From Myxococcales bacterium (GTDB taxonomy: Bacteria; Myxococcota_A; Polyangia; Palsa-1104), in contig JAQBQH010000393.1 in the NCBI GenBank assembly GCA_028287105.1, positions 1-37,016 on the forward strand: a stretch of 37,016 bases of DNA, written 5' to 3'. Under the pieces are notes generated by a model. The model ran no database searches, was not told where the DNA came from, and saw nothing but the letters and a program-made list of their open reading frames with translations. Both the position numbers and the translations under genes were made by a program. Of the stretch, positions 15,868-23,824 are shown one piece after another (position 1 is the first letter of the stretch; each line of letters opens with the position of its first letter).

Positions 15868-17091
15868 TTAGCGCGGCGGATTGGCGGCGCGGAAGGCAAC
15901 TCCGATCATGTGCACCTGACCGGAGTAGGAGGCGGGAATGGCGTCGGGCCCGGTGCCGTCGCGCGGCACGAAGAAGGCGAGCGAGTAGGAGAGATCGGCG
16001 GCGAGCGTGCGGTGCAGCTGCACCGAGCCCCCGATCGACAGGCCGACGCGCGACATGTCGGGGCCCGAGGCGGCCAGGGTCTCCGACGGGGCGGCCTGAT
16101 GATCGTAGTAGGCGCCGCCGCGCAGGCGCACGCGCTCGGAGACCGCGGCTTCGATGCCGCCGTGGACCGAGAAGCTCTCCCGCCAGCGCTGCGGCTCGAC
16201 CACGTCCGGGGTGTTGGGATTCTCGAAGTCGAGCGTGAGCGTGTCGCGCACCGACCACAGCGTCACGGTCACGTCGGCGAAGAACGAGACGCGGCCGCGA
16301 TGGTGGGCGAGGCCGAGGGCGAAGCGATCGGGCAGCGTCAGCGACGACGAGACGTGCTGATCGGGCGCGTGCGCGGCGAACGAATCGGGCACCGTGAAGT
16401 CGGCGTCGCCGCGGAGCTGAATGGCGGTGCGGCTCTGATAGGTGAGGCCGACGTCGAGGGTCGGCAGCACCTCGACGTAGATCGAGGCGTCGGCGCCGGC
16501 GCTGGCGCCGCTGAGGCGCAGGTGCGAGCTGCCTTCGGCGTCGACGAAATCGAGCGCACGCACGAGCTCCATGGTGGCGAAGTCGACATGGACGCCGACG
16601 CCGAGCCGCAGGCGCCCGAAGCGCACCGCCGCCGATGGTGCCGTGCGCACAACGCGCAGGCTCGACGAGACGATGTCGAAGCGGCCCCACCAGCCGGCCG
16701 GCCACGAGACGGTGGTGCCGTGCGAGGTGCCGGCGTAGAGCCCGACCGCCCAGCGGCCGCGCGCGTAGCCGAGGTTGAGCGCGAACGGCGTGGCGACTCC
16801 AAGCTCATTGTTCGTCGGCTGGTCGGCCGGCGCCAGCGAATCCTGCGTCGAGCGCGCGCTGAGGCGCGGGATGGCGAGGATGAGCGCGGCGCTGGCGCGA
16901 AAGCCGGCGTCATCGGCCTGCGCAGCCGGGTTGTACCAGGCGGCCGCGGGATCCGATTGTCGCGCGGTGCCGGCGCCGCCCGACCCGGCGGCAATGACGC
17001 TCTGATCGGTGAGCTCGAACCCCGCCGCGCGCGCCAGCGACGGGGCCAGCGCCGCGGTCAACAGGAGCGCGACGATGCAGTGGCGCCTCAT
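15868..17091 (-). CDS. Outer-membrane protein, FadL/OmpP1/TodX family
   Basis: The 407-residue protein has a signal peptide (MRRHCIVALLLTAALAPSLARA) and then mature AAGFELTDQSVIAAGSGGAGTAR...DPAAAWYNPAA. This is the hallmark start of FadL-type channels, where an N-terminal hatch and NPA motif precede a 14-stranded barrel. It should carry long-chain fatty acids or other hydrophobic compounds across the outer membrane. The start codon overlaps the stop of the lipase gene (ATGA), so translation is coupled. Substrate is inferred to be the lipase's products. A much longer open frame upstream runs antiphase inside the lipase gene and is not the real start. Confidence 0.93.
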   Translation of the reverse strand: MRRHCIVALLLTAALAPSLARAAGFELTDQSVIAAGSGGAGTARQSDPAAAWYNPAAQADDAGFRASAALILAIPRLSARSTQDSLAPADQPTNNELGVATPFALNLGYARGRWAVGLYAGTSHGTTVSWPAGWWGRFDIVSSSLRVVRTAPSAAVRFGRLRLGVGVHVDFATMELVRALDFVDAEGSSHLRLSGASAGADASIYVEVLPTLDVGLTYQSRTAIQLRGDADFTVPDSFAAHAPDQHVSSSLTLPDRFALGLAHHRGRVSFFADVTVTLWSVRDTLTLDFENPNTPDVVEPQRWRESFSVHGGIEAAVSERVRLRGGAYYDHQAAPSETLAASGPDMSRVGLSIGGSVQLHRTLAADLSYSLAFFVPRDGTGPDAIPASYSGQVHMIGVAFRAANPPR

Positions 17092-19571
17092 GGCTTGAGC
17101 TTGCCGGCGAGGAAGTCGGCAAGCTCGCTGACGCCGCGCAGGTACTCGGGCTCGATCGGGATCACCAAGAAGGCGTGCTCCGCGACGTAATCGCGCTTGG
17201 CGATGCCCGCTATTTTGACGAGCGCCTCGGTCGTCGCGTTGGGAATGATGGCGTCGAGCGTGGCCATCTGCACCAGCACCTCGCGGCCGTGGAGCTGCTG
17301 CACCACCGACTGCGGATCGATGGCATCGACGATCAGGCGCGCCAGGTTGAGGAAGCGCGCCGCCTGCCAGCTCTCGGGATCGATCTTCTCGCGCGTGAAG
17401 AACGCGGTGACGTGGCTCGCGAAGTAGAGCGAGGTGCGGAACATGTCGACCAGGTCGGCGCCGGGAACGTTGAGCACCGCGCGCTTGATCCCGGGCGCAT
17501 GCGAGACGTAGGTCGCGCCGATGATGCCGCCGAGCGACTGCCCGGCGTAAAAGACGTTGCCGGGATCGAAGTGCACGCCGCCGGCGCCGCTCCAGTCGGC
17601 CTCCTTGAGCGAGCGCTCCAGCGTCGACAGATCGAGGACCGCCTGCAGGAAGTGGTCGCGCGTGTTGGCGAGGTGATCGATCTCGATGAAGGCGGCGCCC
17701 GACGCGACCGGGAAGGTGACGATGGGGAACTTGGCCAGGTGGTTGCCCTGGCCGTTGGCGTCGACACACTTGCCCTCGACGCAGGTGGAGCCGCTCTCGC
17801 AGGGCGGGAGGTGCAAGATCTTGCCGGTCTGCGGATCGGGGACGGCCAGGAGCGCCTCGTCGGTACAGATGGTCTGCGCGCCGTGATACGGAAAGTCGAT
17901 CGAGATGGCGGCGAACCCGCGCTGGGCCAGCGCATCGCCGATGGCGAGGACGAAGCGCCGCTCGGTCACGATGGCGTGGCCGAAGATGACGACCGGCATC
18001 GGGCTCGGCGCGTTGCGCGGAATGGTGACGGTGAACTGCACGTCGCGCATCGCGTGCTGGCCGTCGGTGCGCCAGGCGCGCGTCTTGGGATCGAGCCAGG
18101 TCGGCATCGGCAACGATCCGTAGTACACGTCCTTGACGTTGAAGAGCGACGCGATGGCGAGCGGGAAGTCGCCGAGCGCTTCGAGCGGCGTCAGATGCTT
18201 CAGGTTCGCGGGCGTGGCCGCCGGCGCGACGGTGCGGGCATGGGCGATCGCCTCGTTGAGGTGCGGAATCACCTTCTGCGTGGTGATCGGCCACGCGGTG
18301 ACGACGTGATCGCGGCCGATCTTGTCGAGCAGCCTGGCGATGCGCGCGCGCGCGTTCTCCACTCGCGCGGCGTCGGCGTCGGGCACGCTGCCGATCTGGC
18401 TCTTGTCGGCGACGGCGATCGGGTACTTGCCGCGCATGAAGTGGCCGATGGTCATCGGCGCGACGGCGCGACCGTCCTCGCCCTGGAAGGTGTCGCGCAC
18501 GACGAGACCGTAGGTGGTGGCCTCCTTGAGCGGCAGATCGACCGGCGCGATCTCGACGTGCATGCGGTCGTTGAAGATGCGCGTCGTCACCGGCAGCTGC
18601 TTCGGCGGATCGCTCACCTCCCACAGCTCGACGGCGGTCGCGGGGATGGTCGCCGCCAGCGGTCCGGTGCTCTCGAAGATGAAGTTCGCCGAGAGCCCCC
18701 AGCCGTCGTAGTCGGTCAGACGCTGCTTGCCCTCCGCCTCGACCATCGAGTCGCCCGCCTTGGGCGGGATGGCGATGCGTCCGGTTTTGGGATCGAGCAG
18801 GAGGTCGAACGGCACCGGCATGCGCTGCGACGGCGCATCCATCGCCAGCTCGATGCGCGAGGTGGCGGTGAAGGTCCACAGCGAGGCGATGTCCTCGCGC
18901 GGCAGGCCGCGGGCGGCGAAGTGCTCGAAGTAGGGGAGGAGGCGCACGCGGATGGCTTCGAGCTGCGCGGCGTTGGCCAGGCGCTCCGCGCGCGTCGCGC
19001 CGGGGAAGGCGCGCTGATGGCGCGGATCGTCGAGCTTCTGCGTCGAGCGCAGAAAGGCGAAGGCGGCATCGGCGATGACCCGCTGCCGGCCGGCGCCGCG
19101 CAGGCCGTCGGCGCCGCCGCGGACGACGACGACGTAGGTGCGGCCGCGCTCCCAGCCGAGCTCCGGCGGGGTCAGGGTCAGCGTCGTGCCGTCCTTGTCG
19201 AGCGCGCGGGTCACGTCGGTGGCGGCGAGCTCCACGGGGGTGTCGCCCCAGCGCCAGATCTGCACCGTCTTGGCGTCGATGGTGGTGGGCTCGAGCGGCG
19301 CGTCGAAGCTGACGTTGGCGGCGAAGGTCGACGGGAAGCCGTCCTGCGTGTTGAGCCAGCCGCGCAGCTCCTTCTCGGCCGGCGACAGGTCATCGGTGAT
19401 CGGCAGCGCCAGCAGCCCCTTGGTGGCGTCGCGCACCATGTCGTTGGGCATGGGGATGACCTGCGCCGTCGGATCGAACCGGGCATGGACCACGTCGGGT
19501 GCAGGCTGCAGCTCGAGCGAGCAGCCTGCCACCGCGACGGCAACGACGACGACGAACGCGAGCCGAGCCAT
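17088..19571 (-). CDS. Large lipase-like alpha/beta hydrolase lipoprotein
   Basis: The 827-residue protein has a lipoprotein signal (AVAVAGC, Cys17) and is probably held in the outer membrane. The N-terminal ~400 residues include Ig-like beta-rich segments (FDPTAQVIPMPNDMV, TTLTLTPPELGWERGRTYVVVVRG), as in the bacterial virulence-factor lipase N-terminal domain. The C-terminal part is an alpha/beta hydrolase with PVVIFGHAIV (oxyanion region), SIDFPYHG and the nucleophile elbow FYAGQSLGGIIG (Ser at about 678). A pair CESGSTCVEGKCVD suggests disulfides, fitting an exported protein. ATG 19571 has the Shine-Dalgarno GGGAGGGG. It is the first gene of the lipase-FadL-oxidase operon and probably releases lipids for FadL uptake. 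Confidence 0.88.
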   Translation of the reverse strand: MARLAFVVVVAVAVAGCSLELQPAPDVVHARFDPTAQVIPMPNDMVRDATKGLLALPITDDLSPAEKELRGWLNTQDGFPSTFAANVSFDAPLEPTTIDAKTVQIWRWGDTPVELAATDVTRALDKDGTTLTLTPPELGWERGRTYVVVVRGGADGLRGAGRQRVIADAAFAFLRSTQKLDDPRHQRAFPGATRAERLANAAQLEAIRVRLLPYFEHFAARGLPREDIASLWTFTATSRIELAMDAPSQRMPVPFDLLLDPKTGRIAIPPKAGDSMVEAEGKQRLTDYDGWGLSANFIFESTGPLAATIPATAVELWEVSDPPKQLPVTTRIFNDRMHVEIAPVDLPLKEATTYGLVVRDTFQGEDGRAVAPMTIGHFMRGKYPIAVADKSQIGSVPDADAARVENARARIARLLDKIGRDHVVTAWPITTQKVIPHLNEAIAHARTVAPAATPANLKHLTPLEALGDFPLAIASLFNVKDVYYGSLPMPTWLDPKTRAWRTDGQHAMRDVQFTVTIPRNAPSPMPVVIFGHAIVTERRFVLAIGDALAQRGFAAISIDFPYHGAQTICTDEALLAVPDPQTGKILHLPPCESGSTCVEGKCVDANGQGNHLAKFPIVTFPVASGAAFIEIDHLANTRDHFLQAVLDLSTLERSLKEADWSGAGGVHFDPGNVFYAGQSLGGIIGATYVSHAPGIKRAVLNVPGADLVDMFRTSLYFASHVTAFFTREKIDPESWQAARFLNLARLIVDAIDPQSVVQQLHGREVLVQMATLDAIIPNATTEALVKIAGIAKRDYVAEHAFLVIPIEPEYLRGVSELADFLAGKLKP

Positions 19572-19599
19572 CGACCCCTCCCCAAAAGAAGCCGACGCC

Positions 19600-19628
19600 A
19601 CTTTGTGAAACACGTTCCATTGTGTCAA
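19600..19628 (-). promoter_or_regulatory. Candidate promoter of the lipase operon
   Basis: On the minus strand a perfect -35 TTGACA (19628-19623) is followed after 17 bp by CAAAGT (19605-19600), a poor -10. The element is 29 bp upstream of the lipase ATG. The -35 is persuasive; the -10 is weak, so activation by a regulator may be needed. Confidence 0.35.
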
Positions 19629-19684
19629 CGAAAACTTAACAACGTGGAGTTCAGCTCGAAACGAGTGTAAGGGTGCGTCCCGTT

Positions 19685-19733
19685 CACTGACCGGTGGTCA
19701 TCCAGCGTGCGCTTCGCTGACCGCTGGTCAGTG
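19685..19733. promoter_or_regulatory. Twin inverted-repeat operators TGACC-N3-GGTCA
   Basis: Two 13-bp palindromes, TGACCGGTGGTCA (19688-19700) and TGACCGCTGGTCA (19718-19730), are 30 bp apart, about three helical turns. The outer flanks extend the symmetry (CACTGACC on the left, GGTCAGTG on the right). They lie between the divergent lipase operon and the membrane-protein gene. The form is typical of sites for TetR-type or similar dimeric repressors. No such regulator gene is in the window. Confidence 0.7.
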
Positions 19734-19746
19734 AGGGAGTTTCCCG

Positions 19747-19791
19747 ATGCGCAGAAATGCGAGCCCTTCGATTCCGCGACTCCTTTTGTGA
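19747..19791 (+). CDS. 14-residue leader ORF coupled to the membrane-protein gene
   Basis: ATG 19747, eight bases or so after GGGAG, opens a 14-codon frame, MRRNASPSIPRLLL. Its TGA (19789-19791) overlaps the GTG start (19788-19790) of the next gene as GTGA. The next gene itself lacks a Shine-Dalgarno, so the leader could deliver ribosomes to it. No amino-acid run typical of attenuation is seen. Confidence 0.4.
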   Translation: MRRNASPSIPRLLL

Positions 19792-21347
19792 TACACGCGT
19801 CGTTGGTGCGCGGCCTCCGTCGTCTCGTCGTCGACCGCTCGAGCGCCGTGTTCGTCGCCGTCTGGTGCGCGCTCACGGTCGCCGCGCTCGTGCCGGTCTG
19901 GCATCAGCGCATGCTGCCGATGCTCGATACGCCCGACCACCTGGCGCTGGCGCGCGCCTGGCACAGCTACGGCGATCCGAGCTACCGCATCGCCGAGTCG
20001 TACGTGCTGCGCGTCCGCCTCGTCCCCTATCTATTGTTCTATGGGCTGCTGAACGTCCTCAGCTACGTGGTCACCCTCGAGACCGCCAACAAGCTCGTCC
20101 TCTCGGCCTATCTGATCCTCTTCCCGCTCTCGGTGCTGTCGCTGGCGCGCGCGCTCGGGCGCTCGGGGTGGCTCGCGCTCGGCGCCTTCGCGCTGGCGTT
20201 CAACCCGGGCTGGATCTACGGCTTCGCCTCGTACCTCCTCGGCACCTGCTTCCTCTACTTCGGCTGGGCGGCGCTCCTGCGCTTTGTCGACGGCGGCCGC
20301 CCGCGCGCGGCCGTCGCGCTCCTGGTGTGCAGCCTCCTGGTCTACTTCAGCCACGTGATGGCCTGGGCGCTCTTCGGGCTCGGCTGCATCGCGCTGCTCG
20401 TGCTCTCGGCGCGCGTGTGGCGTCGCGCGCTCGTCGCTGCGGCGCTGCTGGTTCCGTCGCTGGTCCTGGCCATTCGCGCCATCGTGCAAGAGCGGCGCGA
20501 GCACGCCTATATGACCCACGGCGACGGCTTCTCCGCCACGTGGACGGGGCCGGCCGGGTCGCTGACCGAGTTTCCCAAGCGCGTCCTGGAGCTCTTCCCC
20601 GGTTCCCTCGACATGTGGATGCTGGCGCTCCTCGCCGCCACGACGCTGGCGCTCCTCCTGGTCGCGCGCCGTCGGCCGCTGCCCGCGCCGGGCGCGCTGC
20701 CACGGCTCCTCACGCTCCTCGGGGTGCTCGCCGCCGCCTACGTCGCGCTGCCCTATTCGATCAAGCAGCCGATGTCGTGGTGGTACGTGGCGCCGCGCCT
20801 GCCCGCGCTCATGGCGCCGCTGCTCCTGCTTCTCCCGCCGGTGGAGCTGACCTGGCGGCGCGCCGGGTGGGTGGCGCCGTTCGTCGTCGCGGCCGTGGTG
20901 CTACCGACTGCGCTGACGATCCGCTACAGCGACTTCAATCGCCGCAACCTCGGCTTCATGCGGCTCGTCGACCGGCTGCCGCGCGCGGCCAAGACGCTGG
21001 TGCTCGCACGCGGGCTCATCTACGGCGACGCCGAATCGAGCGGCGACCCCGCCTCGAGCGCGCCCGTGTACTGGCACTTCATGTCGTGGCCGATGGCGCT
21101 CAAGGGCGGCTTCAGCCCCTATCTCTTCGATCAGGGAATCCCGGTGCAGCCGCGCCCCGGATTGCCCTACTACAACGTCGCCAAGACCGACGGGATCGAC
21201 GCGCGCACCGCACCCGAGTTCGACTGGTACCTCGTGCACCAATACTTCGGCGACCCGCTCGCCGACGACCGCCGCCTCAGCGCCGAGGCGACCATCGGCG
21301 AGTGGACCCTCTATCGCCGCATCGCGCCCATGAGCGACGAACCTTGA
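19788..21347 (+). CDS. Multi-spanning membrane protein, possible GT-C glycosyltransferase
   Basis: The 519-residue protein has roughly ten or more hydrophobic segments. Before the second large hydrophobic block is MLDTPDHLALARAWHSYG; an acidic DxPD-type motif in the first external loop is typical of GT-C (dolichyl/undecaprenyl-phosphate-sugar) glycosyltransferases. A soluble C-terminal ~100 residues (RGLIYGDAESSG...TLYRRIAP) follows the last span. I infer a sugar-transfer role at the outer face of the inner membrane, but no specific family is recognised. The start could be GTG 19788 (coupled to the leader ORF), TTG 19803 or GTG 19806. It is transcribed away from the lipase operon across the twin operators. 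Confidence 0.7.
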   Translation: MIHASLVRGLRRLVVDRSSAVFVAVWCALTVAALVPVWHQRMLPMLDTPDHLALARAWHSYGDPSYRIAESYVLRVRLVPYLLFYGLLNVLSYVVTLETANKLVLSAYLILFPLSVLSLARALGRSGWLALGAFALAFNPGWIYGFASYLLGTCFLYFGWAALLRFVDGGRPRAAVALLVCSLLVYFSHVMAWALFGLGCIALLVLSARVWRRALVAAALLVPSLVLAIRAIVQERREHAYMTHGDGFSATWTGPAGSLTEFPKRVLELFPGSLDMWMLALLAATTLALLLVARRRPLPAPGALPRLLTLLGVLAAAYVALPYSIKQPMSWWYVAPRLPALMAPLLLLLPPVELTWRRAGWVAPFVVAAVVLPTALTIRYSDFNRRNLGFMRLVDRLPRAAKTLVLARGLIYGDAESSGDPASSAPVYWHFMSWPMALKGGFSPYLFDQGIPVQPRPGLPYYNVAKTDGIDARTAPEFDWYLVHQYFGDPLADDRRLSAEATIGEWTLYRRIAPMSDEP

Positions 21348-21364
21348 TTTTTGTCATACAAAAA
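21348..21364. promoter_or_regulatory. Palindrome TTTTTGT-CAT-ACAAAAA
   Basis: A 7+3+7 inverted repeat begins immediately after the TGA of the preceding gene. It contains TTGTCATACAA, one base different from the operator inside the following promoter, 41 bp away. It may be an upstream operator; an AT-rich terminator role is less likely because the stem is weak. Confidence 0.5.
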
Positions 21365-21385
21365 CAGTCAGTTGTCACTTTGCGG

Positions 21386-21413
21386 TTGACGTTGTAATAC
21401 AAAATATTATACA
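21386..21413 (+). promoter_or_regulatory. Sigma70-like promoter of the desaturase operon with internal operator
   Basis: TTGACG (-35, 21386-21391) and TATACA (-10, 21408-21413) are separated by 16 bp. The spacer contains the palindrome TTGTAATACAA (21392-21402), placed to block RNA polymerase if occupied. The stretch is strikingly AT-rich for this genome. The first ATG (21445) follows 31 bp later with an ideal Shine-Dalgarno GGAGGT. Confidence 0.7.
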
Positions 21414-21444
21414 AGATGCTCAGAAGCCAAACGGAGGTCTGACC

Positions 21445-21642
21445 ATGAACGACATCGAATCGAATGCGAAGTCCGCCTACGAAGCCGCGCAGGAGCTGGT
21501 GGCCGGCCTCGGCAAGCTCGGCGCCACCTGGGTGCGCTACGGCGTCTCGGTCGCCGAGTCGACGATTCAGACCTCGGCCCTCACGCTCGAAGAGGCCGCG
21601 CGCAACCTGCGCAAGGTCGCCGAGCGCCTGAACAGCCGCTGA
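21445..21642 (+). CDS. Small helical protein, 65 residues, in the desaturase operon
   Basis: The protein is predicted almost entirely helical, with an amphipathic heptad-like pattern and no signal peptide. It reads MNDIESNAKSAYEAAQEL at the start and ends LRKVAERLNSR. The composition recalls phasins or small coiled-coil partners, but I recognise no family. It has a strong Shine-Dalgarno (GGAGGT) and is the first gene after the promoter, 14 bp before the desaturase gene. A role as a partner or membrane-surface factor for the desaturase is inference from position only. Confidence 0.75.
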   Translation: MNDIESNAKSAYEAAQELVAGLGKLGATWVRYGVSVAESTIQTSALTLEEAARNLRKVAERLNSR

Positions 21643-21656
21643 TCCAAGGAGCCACC

Positions 21657-22415
21657 ATGATCCCCATCCTCGTCTTCTTCGTCGCGCACTGGGTCCTCTC
21701 GATCTTTGCGCAGACCTTCTTCCTGCACCGCTACGGCGCGCACCGCATGTTCACCATGAGCCGCGGCTGGGAGCGCTTCTTCTACATCTTCTCGGTCGTG
21801 GCGCAGGGGCCGTCGTTCCTCGTTCCGCGCGCCTACGCGTTCTTGCACCGCGAGCACCACGCCTTCGCCGACAGCGAGCGCGATCCGCACTCGCCGCTCT
21901 ATCACTCCAACGTCGCCGGCATGATGTGGAACACCAAGGCCAAGTACGACGCCTACGCCTATCGTCGCTCGGAGCCGGAGACGCGCTTTCTCGGCGGCGT
22001 GCCGGAGTGGCGCACCATCGACGAGCTGTCGCAGCGCTGGGTCGTGCGCATCGGCCTCGGCGCGCTCTACGCCGTCTTCTATCTGGCCTTCGCGCCGTCG
22101 CTGTGGTGGTTCCTGCTGTTGCCGGTGCATTGGCTCATGGGCCCCATCCACGGCGCGATCGTGAACTGGTGCGGCCACAAGTACGGCTATCGCAACTTCG
22201 ACACCCGCGACGTCAGCAAGAACACGCTGCCGATCGACTTCATCACCATGGGCGAGCTGTTCCAGAACAACCACCACCAGCACGGCGCCGATCCCAACTT
22301 CGCGGCGCGCTGGTTCGAGATCGATCCCTGCTTCCAGGTGATGCGCGTCCTCGACGCGGTCGGCGTCATCGACCTCGACGGCGTGCCTGCCGCGCGGCTG
22401 CCGGCCGAAGCATGA
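21657..22415 (+). CDS. Membrane fatty-acid (acyl-lipid/acyl-CoA) desaturase
   Basis: The 252-residue protein has the membrane desaturase histidine boxes: HRYGAHR (His24, His29), HREHH (His64, His67, His68) and NNHHQHGAD (His206, His207, His209), plus His174 in WCGHKYGYRNF. Hydrophobic segments lie around 2-20, 40-60, 130-165. It should insert a double bond into a fatty acyl chain using a di-iron centre and oxygen, probably delta-9-like, to adjust membrane fluidity. It is shorter than stearoyl-CoA desaturases and has no fused cytochrome b5. Its TGA overlaps an ATG (ATGA) of the following ribbon-helix-helix frame. The operator-bearing promoter suggests tight control. Confidence 0.92.
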   Translation: MIPILVFFVAHWVLSIFAQTFFLHRYGAHRMFTMSRGWERFFYIFSVVAQGPSFLVPRAYAFLHREHHAFADSERDPHSPLYHSNVAGMMWNTKAKYDAYAYRRSEPETRFLGGVPEWRTIDELSQRWVVRIGLGALYAVFYLAFAPSLWWFLLLPVHWLMGPIHGAIVNWCGHKYGYRNFDTRDVSKNTLPIDFITMGELFQNNHHQHGADPNFAARWFEIDPCFQVMRVLDAVGVIDLDGVPAARLPAEA

Positions 22416-22459
22416 GCGCCGACTGGCGCACCGGGCTGGAACTTGCTGTAATACCGCAT

Positions 22460-22915
22460 ATGACGAAGAAGCCGGTGCGGCGCGGCCGCAAGCCGATCCC
22501 CGAAAAGGAGCGGAAGGACGCGCTGGTGCAGACGCGCGTCCCCGACGAGCTGAGCCAGACCCTGCGCGACGCGGCCAAGAAGAACCGCGTGACCGTGTCG
22601 CAGCTCATCCGCAACGTCCTCGAGGACACCTTCGACCTCGTCGACAACGTGGTCTCGGAGGCGGTCAGCCTCGGTCAGACCGCCAAGCGCGACGCGCTCA
22701 AGATCGCCGAATCGGCCAAGGGTCGCGGCAAGCCGTCGGCGATGACGGTGGCGGCGCTGGAGAACGTCGACGCGTGGCAGGGCGTCAAGCTCAACCGCGA
22801 CGCGCAGTGCGCGCGCTGCGGGCGGCTCATGACGCGCGGCGAGTCGGCGCTGTTCGGCATCGGCGACGACGCGCACAAGGTCTGGCTCTGCCTCTCGTGC
22901 GGCAGCCAGATCTAG
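22460..22915 (+). CDS. Ribbon-helix-helix DNA-binding protein with C-terminal zinc ribbon
   Basis: The 151-residue protein begins with a basic tail (MTKKPVRRGRKPIPEKERK) and then a ribbon-helix-helix domain: beta strand LVQTRVPDELSQTLRDAA and helix VTVSQLIRNVLEDTF (about 22-58). A linker and the zinc-ribbon pattern CARC...CLSC (Cys117, 120, 144, 147) complete it. It is probably a dimeric transcriptional regulator and, as third gene of the desaturase operon, a candidate autoregulator. ATG 22460 gives a natural N-terminus; an in-frame ATG at 22412 overlaps the desaturase stop and adds 16 residues. The sequence TGTAATAC (22447-22454), matching the core of the promoter palindrome, lies just before this start. 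Confidence 0.82.
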   Translation: MTKKPVRRGRKPIPEKERKDALVQTRVPDELSQTLRDAAKKNRVTVSQLIRNVLEDTFDLVDNVVSEAVSLGQTAKRDALKIAESAKGRGKPSAMTVAALENVDAWQGVKLNRDAQCARCGRLMTRGESALFGIGDDAHKVWLCLSCGSQI

Positions 22916-22927
22916 CTGCACGTCGGT

Positions 22928-23758
22928 CTACCGCCTCGCGCGCGCGACGACGATGCGCGTGACTCCCCCCAGACGAATCCGACCGTCGCTGCGCAGCGGC
23001 TCCACGGCGCGCGTCAGGTCGTCCTCCCAGCGCTGCTGATCGTCGTCGGACAAATCGTTCAAGAGGAGCGTGAGCCAGAGCGCCTCGCGCACCCAGGCTG
23101 CGAGCTCCGCGCCGGTGTCGGCTTCGATCACCGGAACGTCGCTCTCCTCGGTGTGCTCGATGGTGAAGCCGGCGCGGCCAAAGTCGCGCGCGATTCGCTG
23201 CGGGTCGGCGTAGCGGAAGGTCCCGGGAGCTTCGGGATCGAAAGGCGGCAGCGGTCGATAGCGTGCCAGCAGGCGCCGCGGCAGCGTGTAGTAGGGAACG
23301 CGATCGGGCTCGGCCCAGAGCGCGGCCACCAGGATGGCATCGGGTTTGAGCGCGCGGTGGGCGCTCTCGAGCGCGGCGACCGGCGACGTCATCGACATCA
23401 GGCCCCAGCGACTCGTGGCCGCGTCGAAGTGGGCGGCGGGCGCGACACGGTCGAGCGCTTCGGCGTCGACCGCGTGCAGCTCGAGGTTCGAGAGGCCGGC
23501 GCGGGCGGCCTTCTCTCGCGCCATCTGCAGTAGGCCGTCCGACGGGTCGACGCCGAGAACGTGGCCGGTCGGTCCGACGCGCTCGGCCGCGCGAACCGCG
23601 GGCTCGCCGCGCCCGGTCGCCAGATCGAGGACCCGCATTCCCGGCGTGAGGCTCGCGAGATCGAGCATCCGCTCGCTGACCGGCGCGGTCAGGCGGGATT
23701 CCACGGCGTCGTATTTGCGCCAGACCTCTTCGGCCGTGAGGAGACGATGGCTCGGCAT
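22928..23758 (-). CDS. Class I SAM-dependent methyltransferase
   Basis: The 276-residue protein has the Rossmann methyltransferase motif I MRVLDLATGRGEPAVRAAE (about 40-57), followed by HVLGVDPSDGLL with the acidic residue that holds the SAM ribose, and HFDAATSRWGLM as motif IV. It resembles the UbiE/small-molecule type. The substrate is unknown. It lies 66 bp after the KAS III-like gene on the same strand and is probably transcribed with it, which suggests O- or C-methylation of a product of that enzyme, but this is inference. Confidence 0.92.
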   Translation of the reverse strand: MPSHRLLTAEEVWRKYDAVESRLTAPVSERMLDLASLTPGMRVLDLATGRGEPAVRAAERVGPTGHVLGVDPSDGLLQMAREKAARAGLSNLELHAVDAEALDRVAPAAHFDAATSRWGLMSMTSPVAALESAHRALKPDAILVAALWAEPDRVPYYTLPRRLLARYRPLPPFDPEAPGTFRYADPQRIARDFGRAGFTIEHTEESDVPVIEADTGAELAAWVREALWLTLLLNDLSDDDQQRWEDDLTRAVEPLRSDGRIRLGGVTRIVVARARR

Positions 23759-23824
23759 GCGCGACGTCTCCCGTCGTTAGCCGGCGCCGCCTGGTCCGTC
23801 AAGTCTCGCGGGCGTGACGGGGAG

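Noticed and set aside
13439-16705. 1088-codon open frame on the minus strand
   Set aside because: It is extremely Arg/Pro-rich and antisense or out of frame to the Rieske, multicopper oxidase and FadL genes, all of which have clear motifs. It is a GC-rich shadow frame.
14959-17190. 743-codon plus-strand frame
   Set aside because: It is antisense to the oxidase and FadL genes, low in complexity (Gly, Ala, Arg, Val, Glu, Asp), with no domain motif.
15868-18879. FadL-like protein as a 1003-residue fusion
   Set aside because: The extra N-terminal part is out-of-frame lipase sequence. The signal peptide at 17091 and the ATGA overlap fix the true start.
19600-19618. CRP/FNR-like site TGTGA-N6-TTCCA upstream of the lipase
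   Set aside because: Only one half-site matches well, so the similarity is within chance.
17175-19670. 831-codon plus-strand frame
   Set aside because: It is antisense to the lipase gene, whose signal peptide, lipobox and GQSLGG elbow are convincing.
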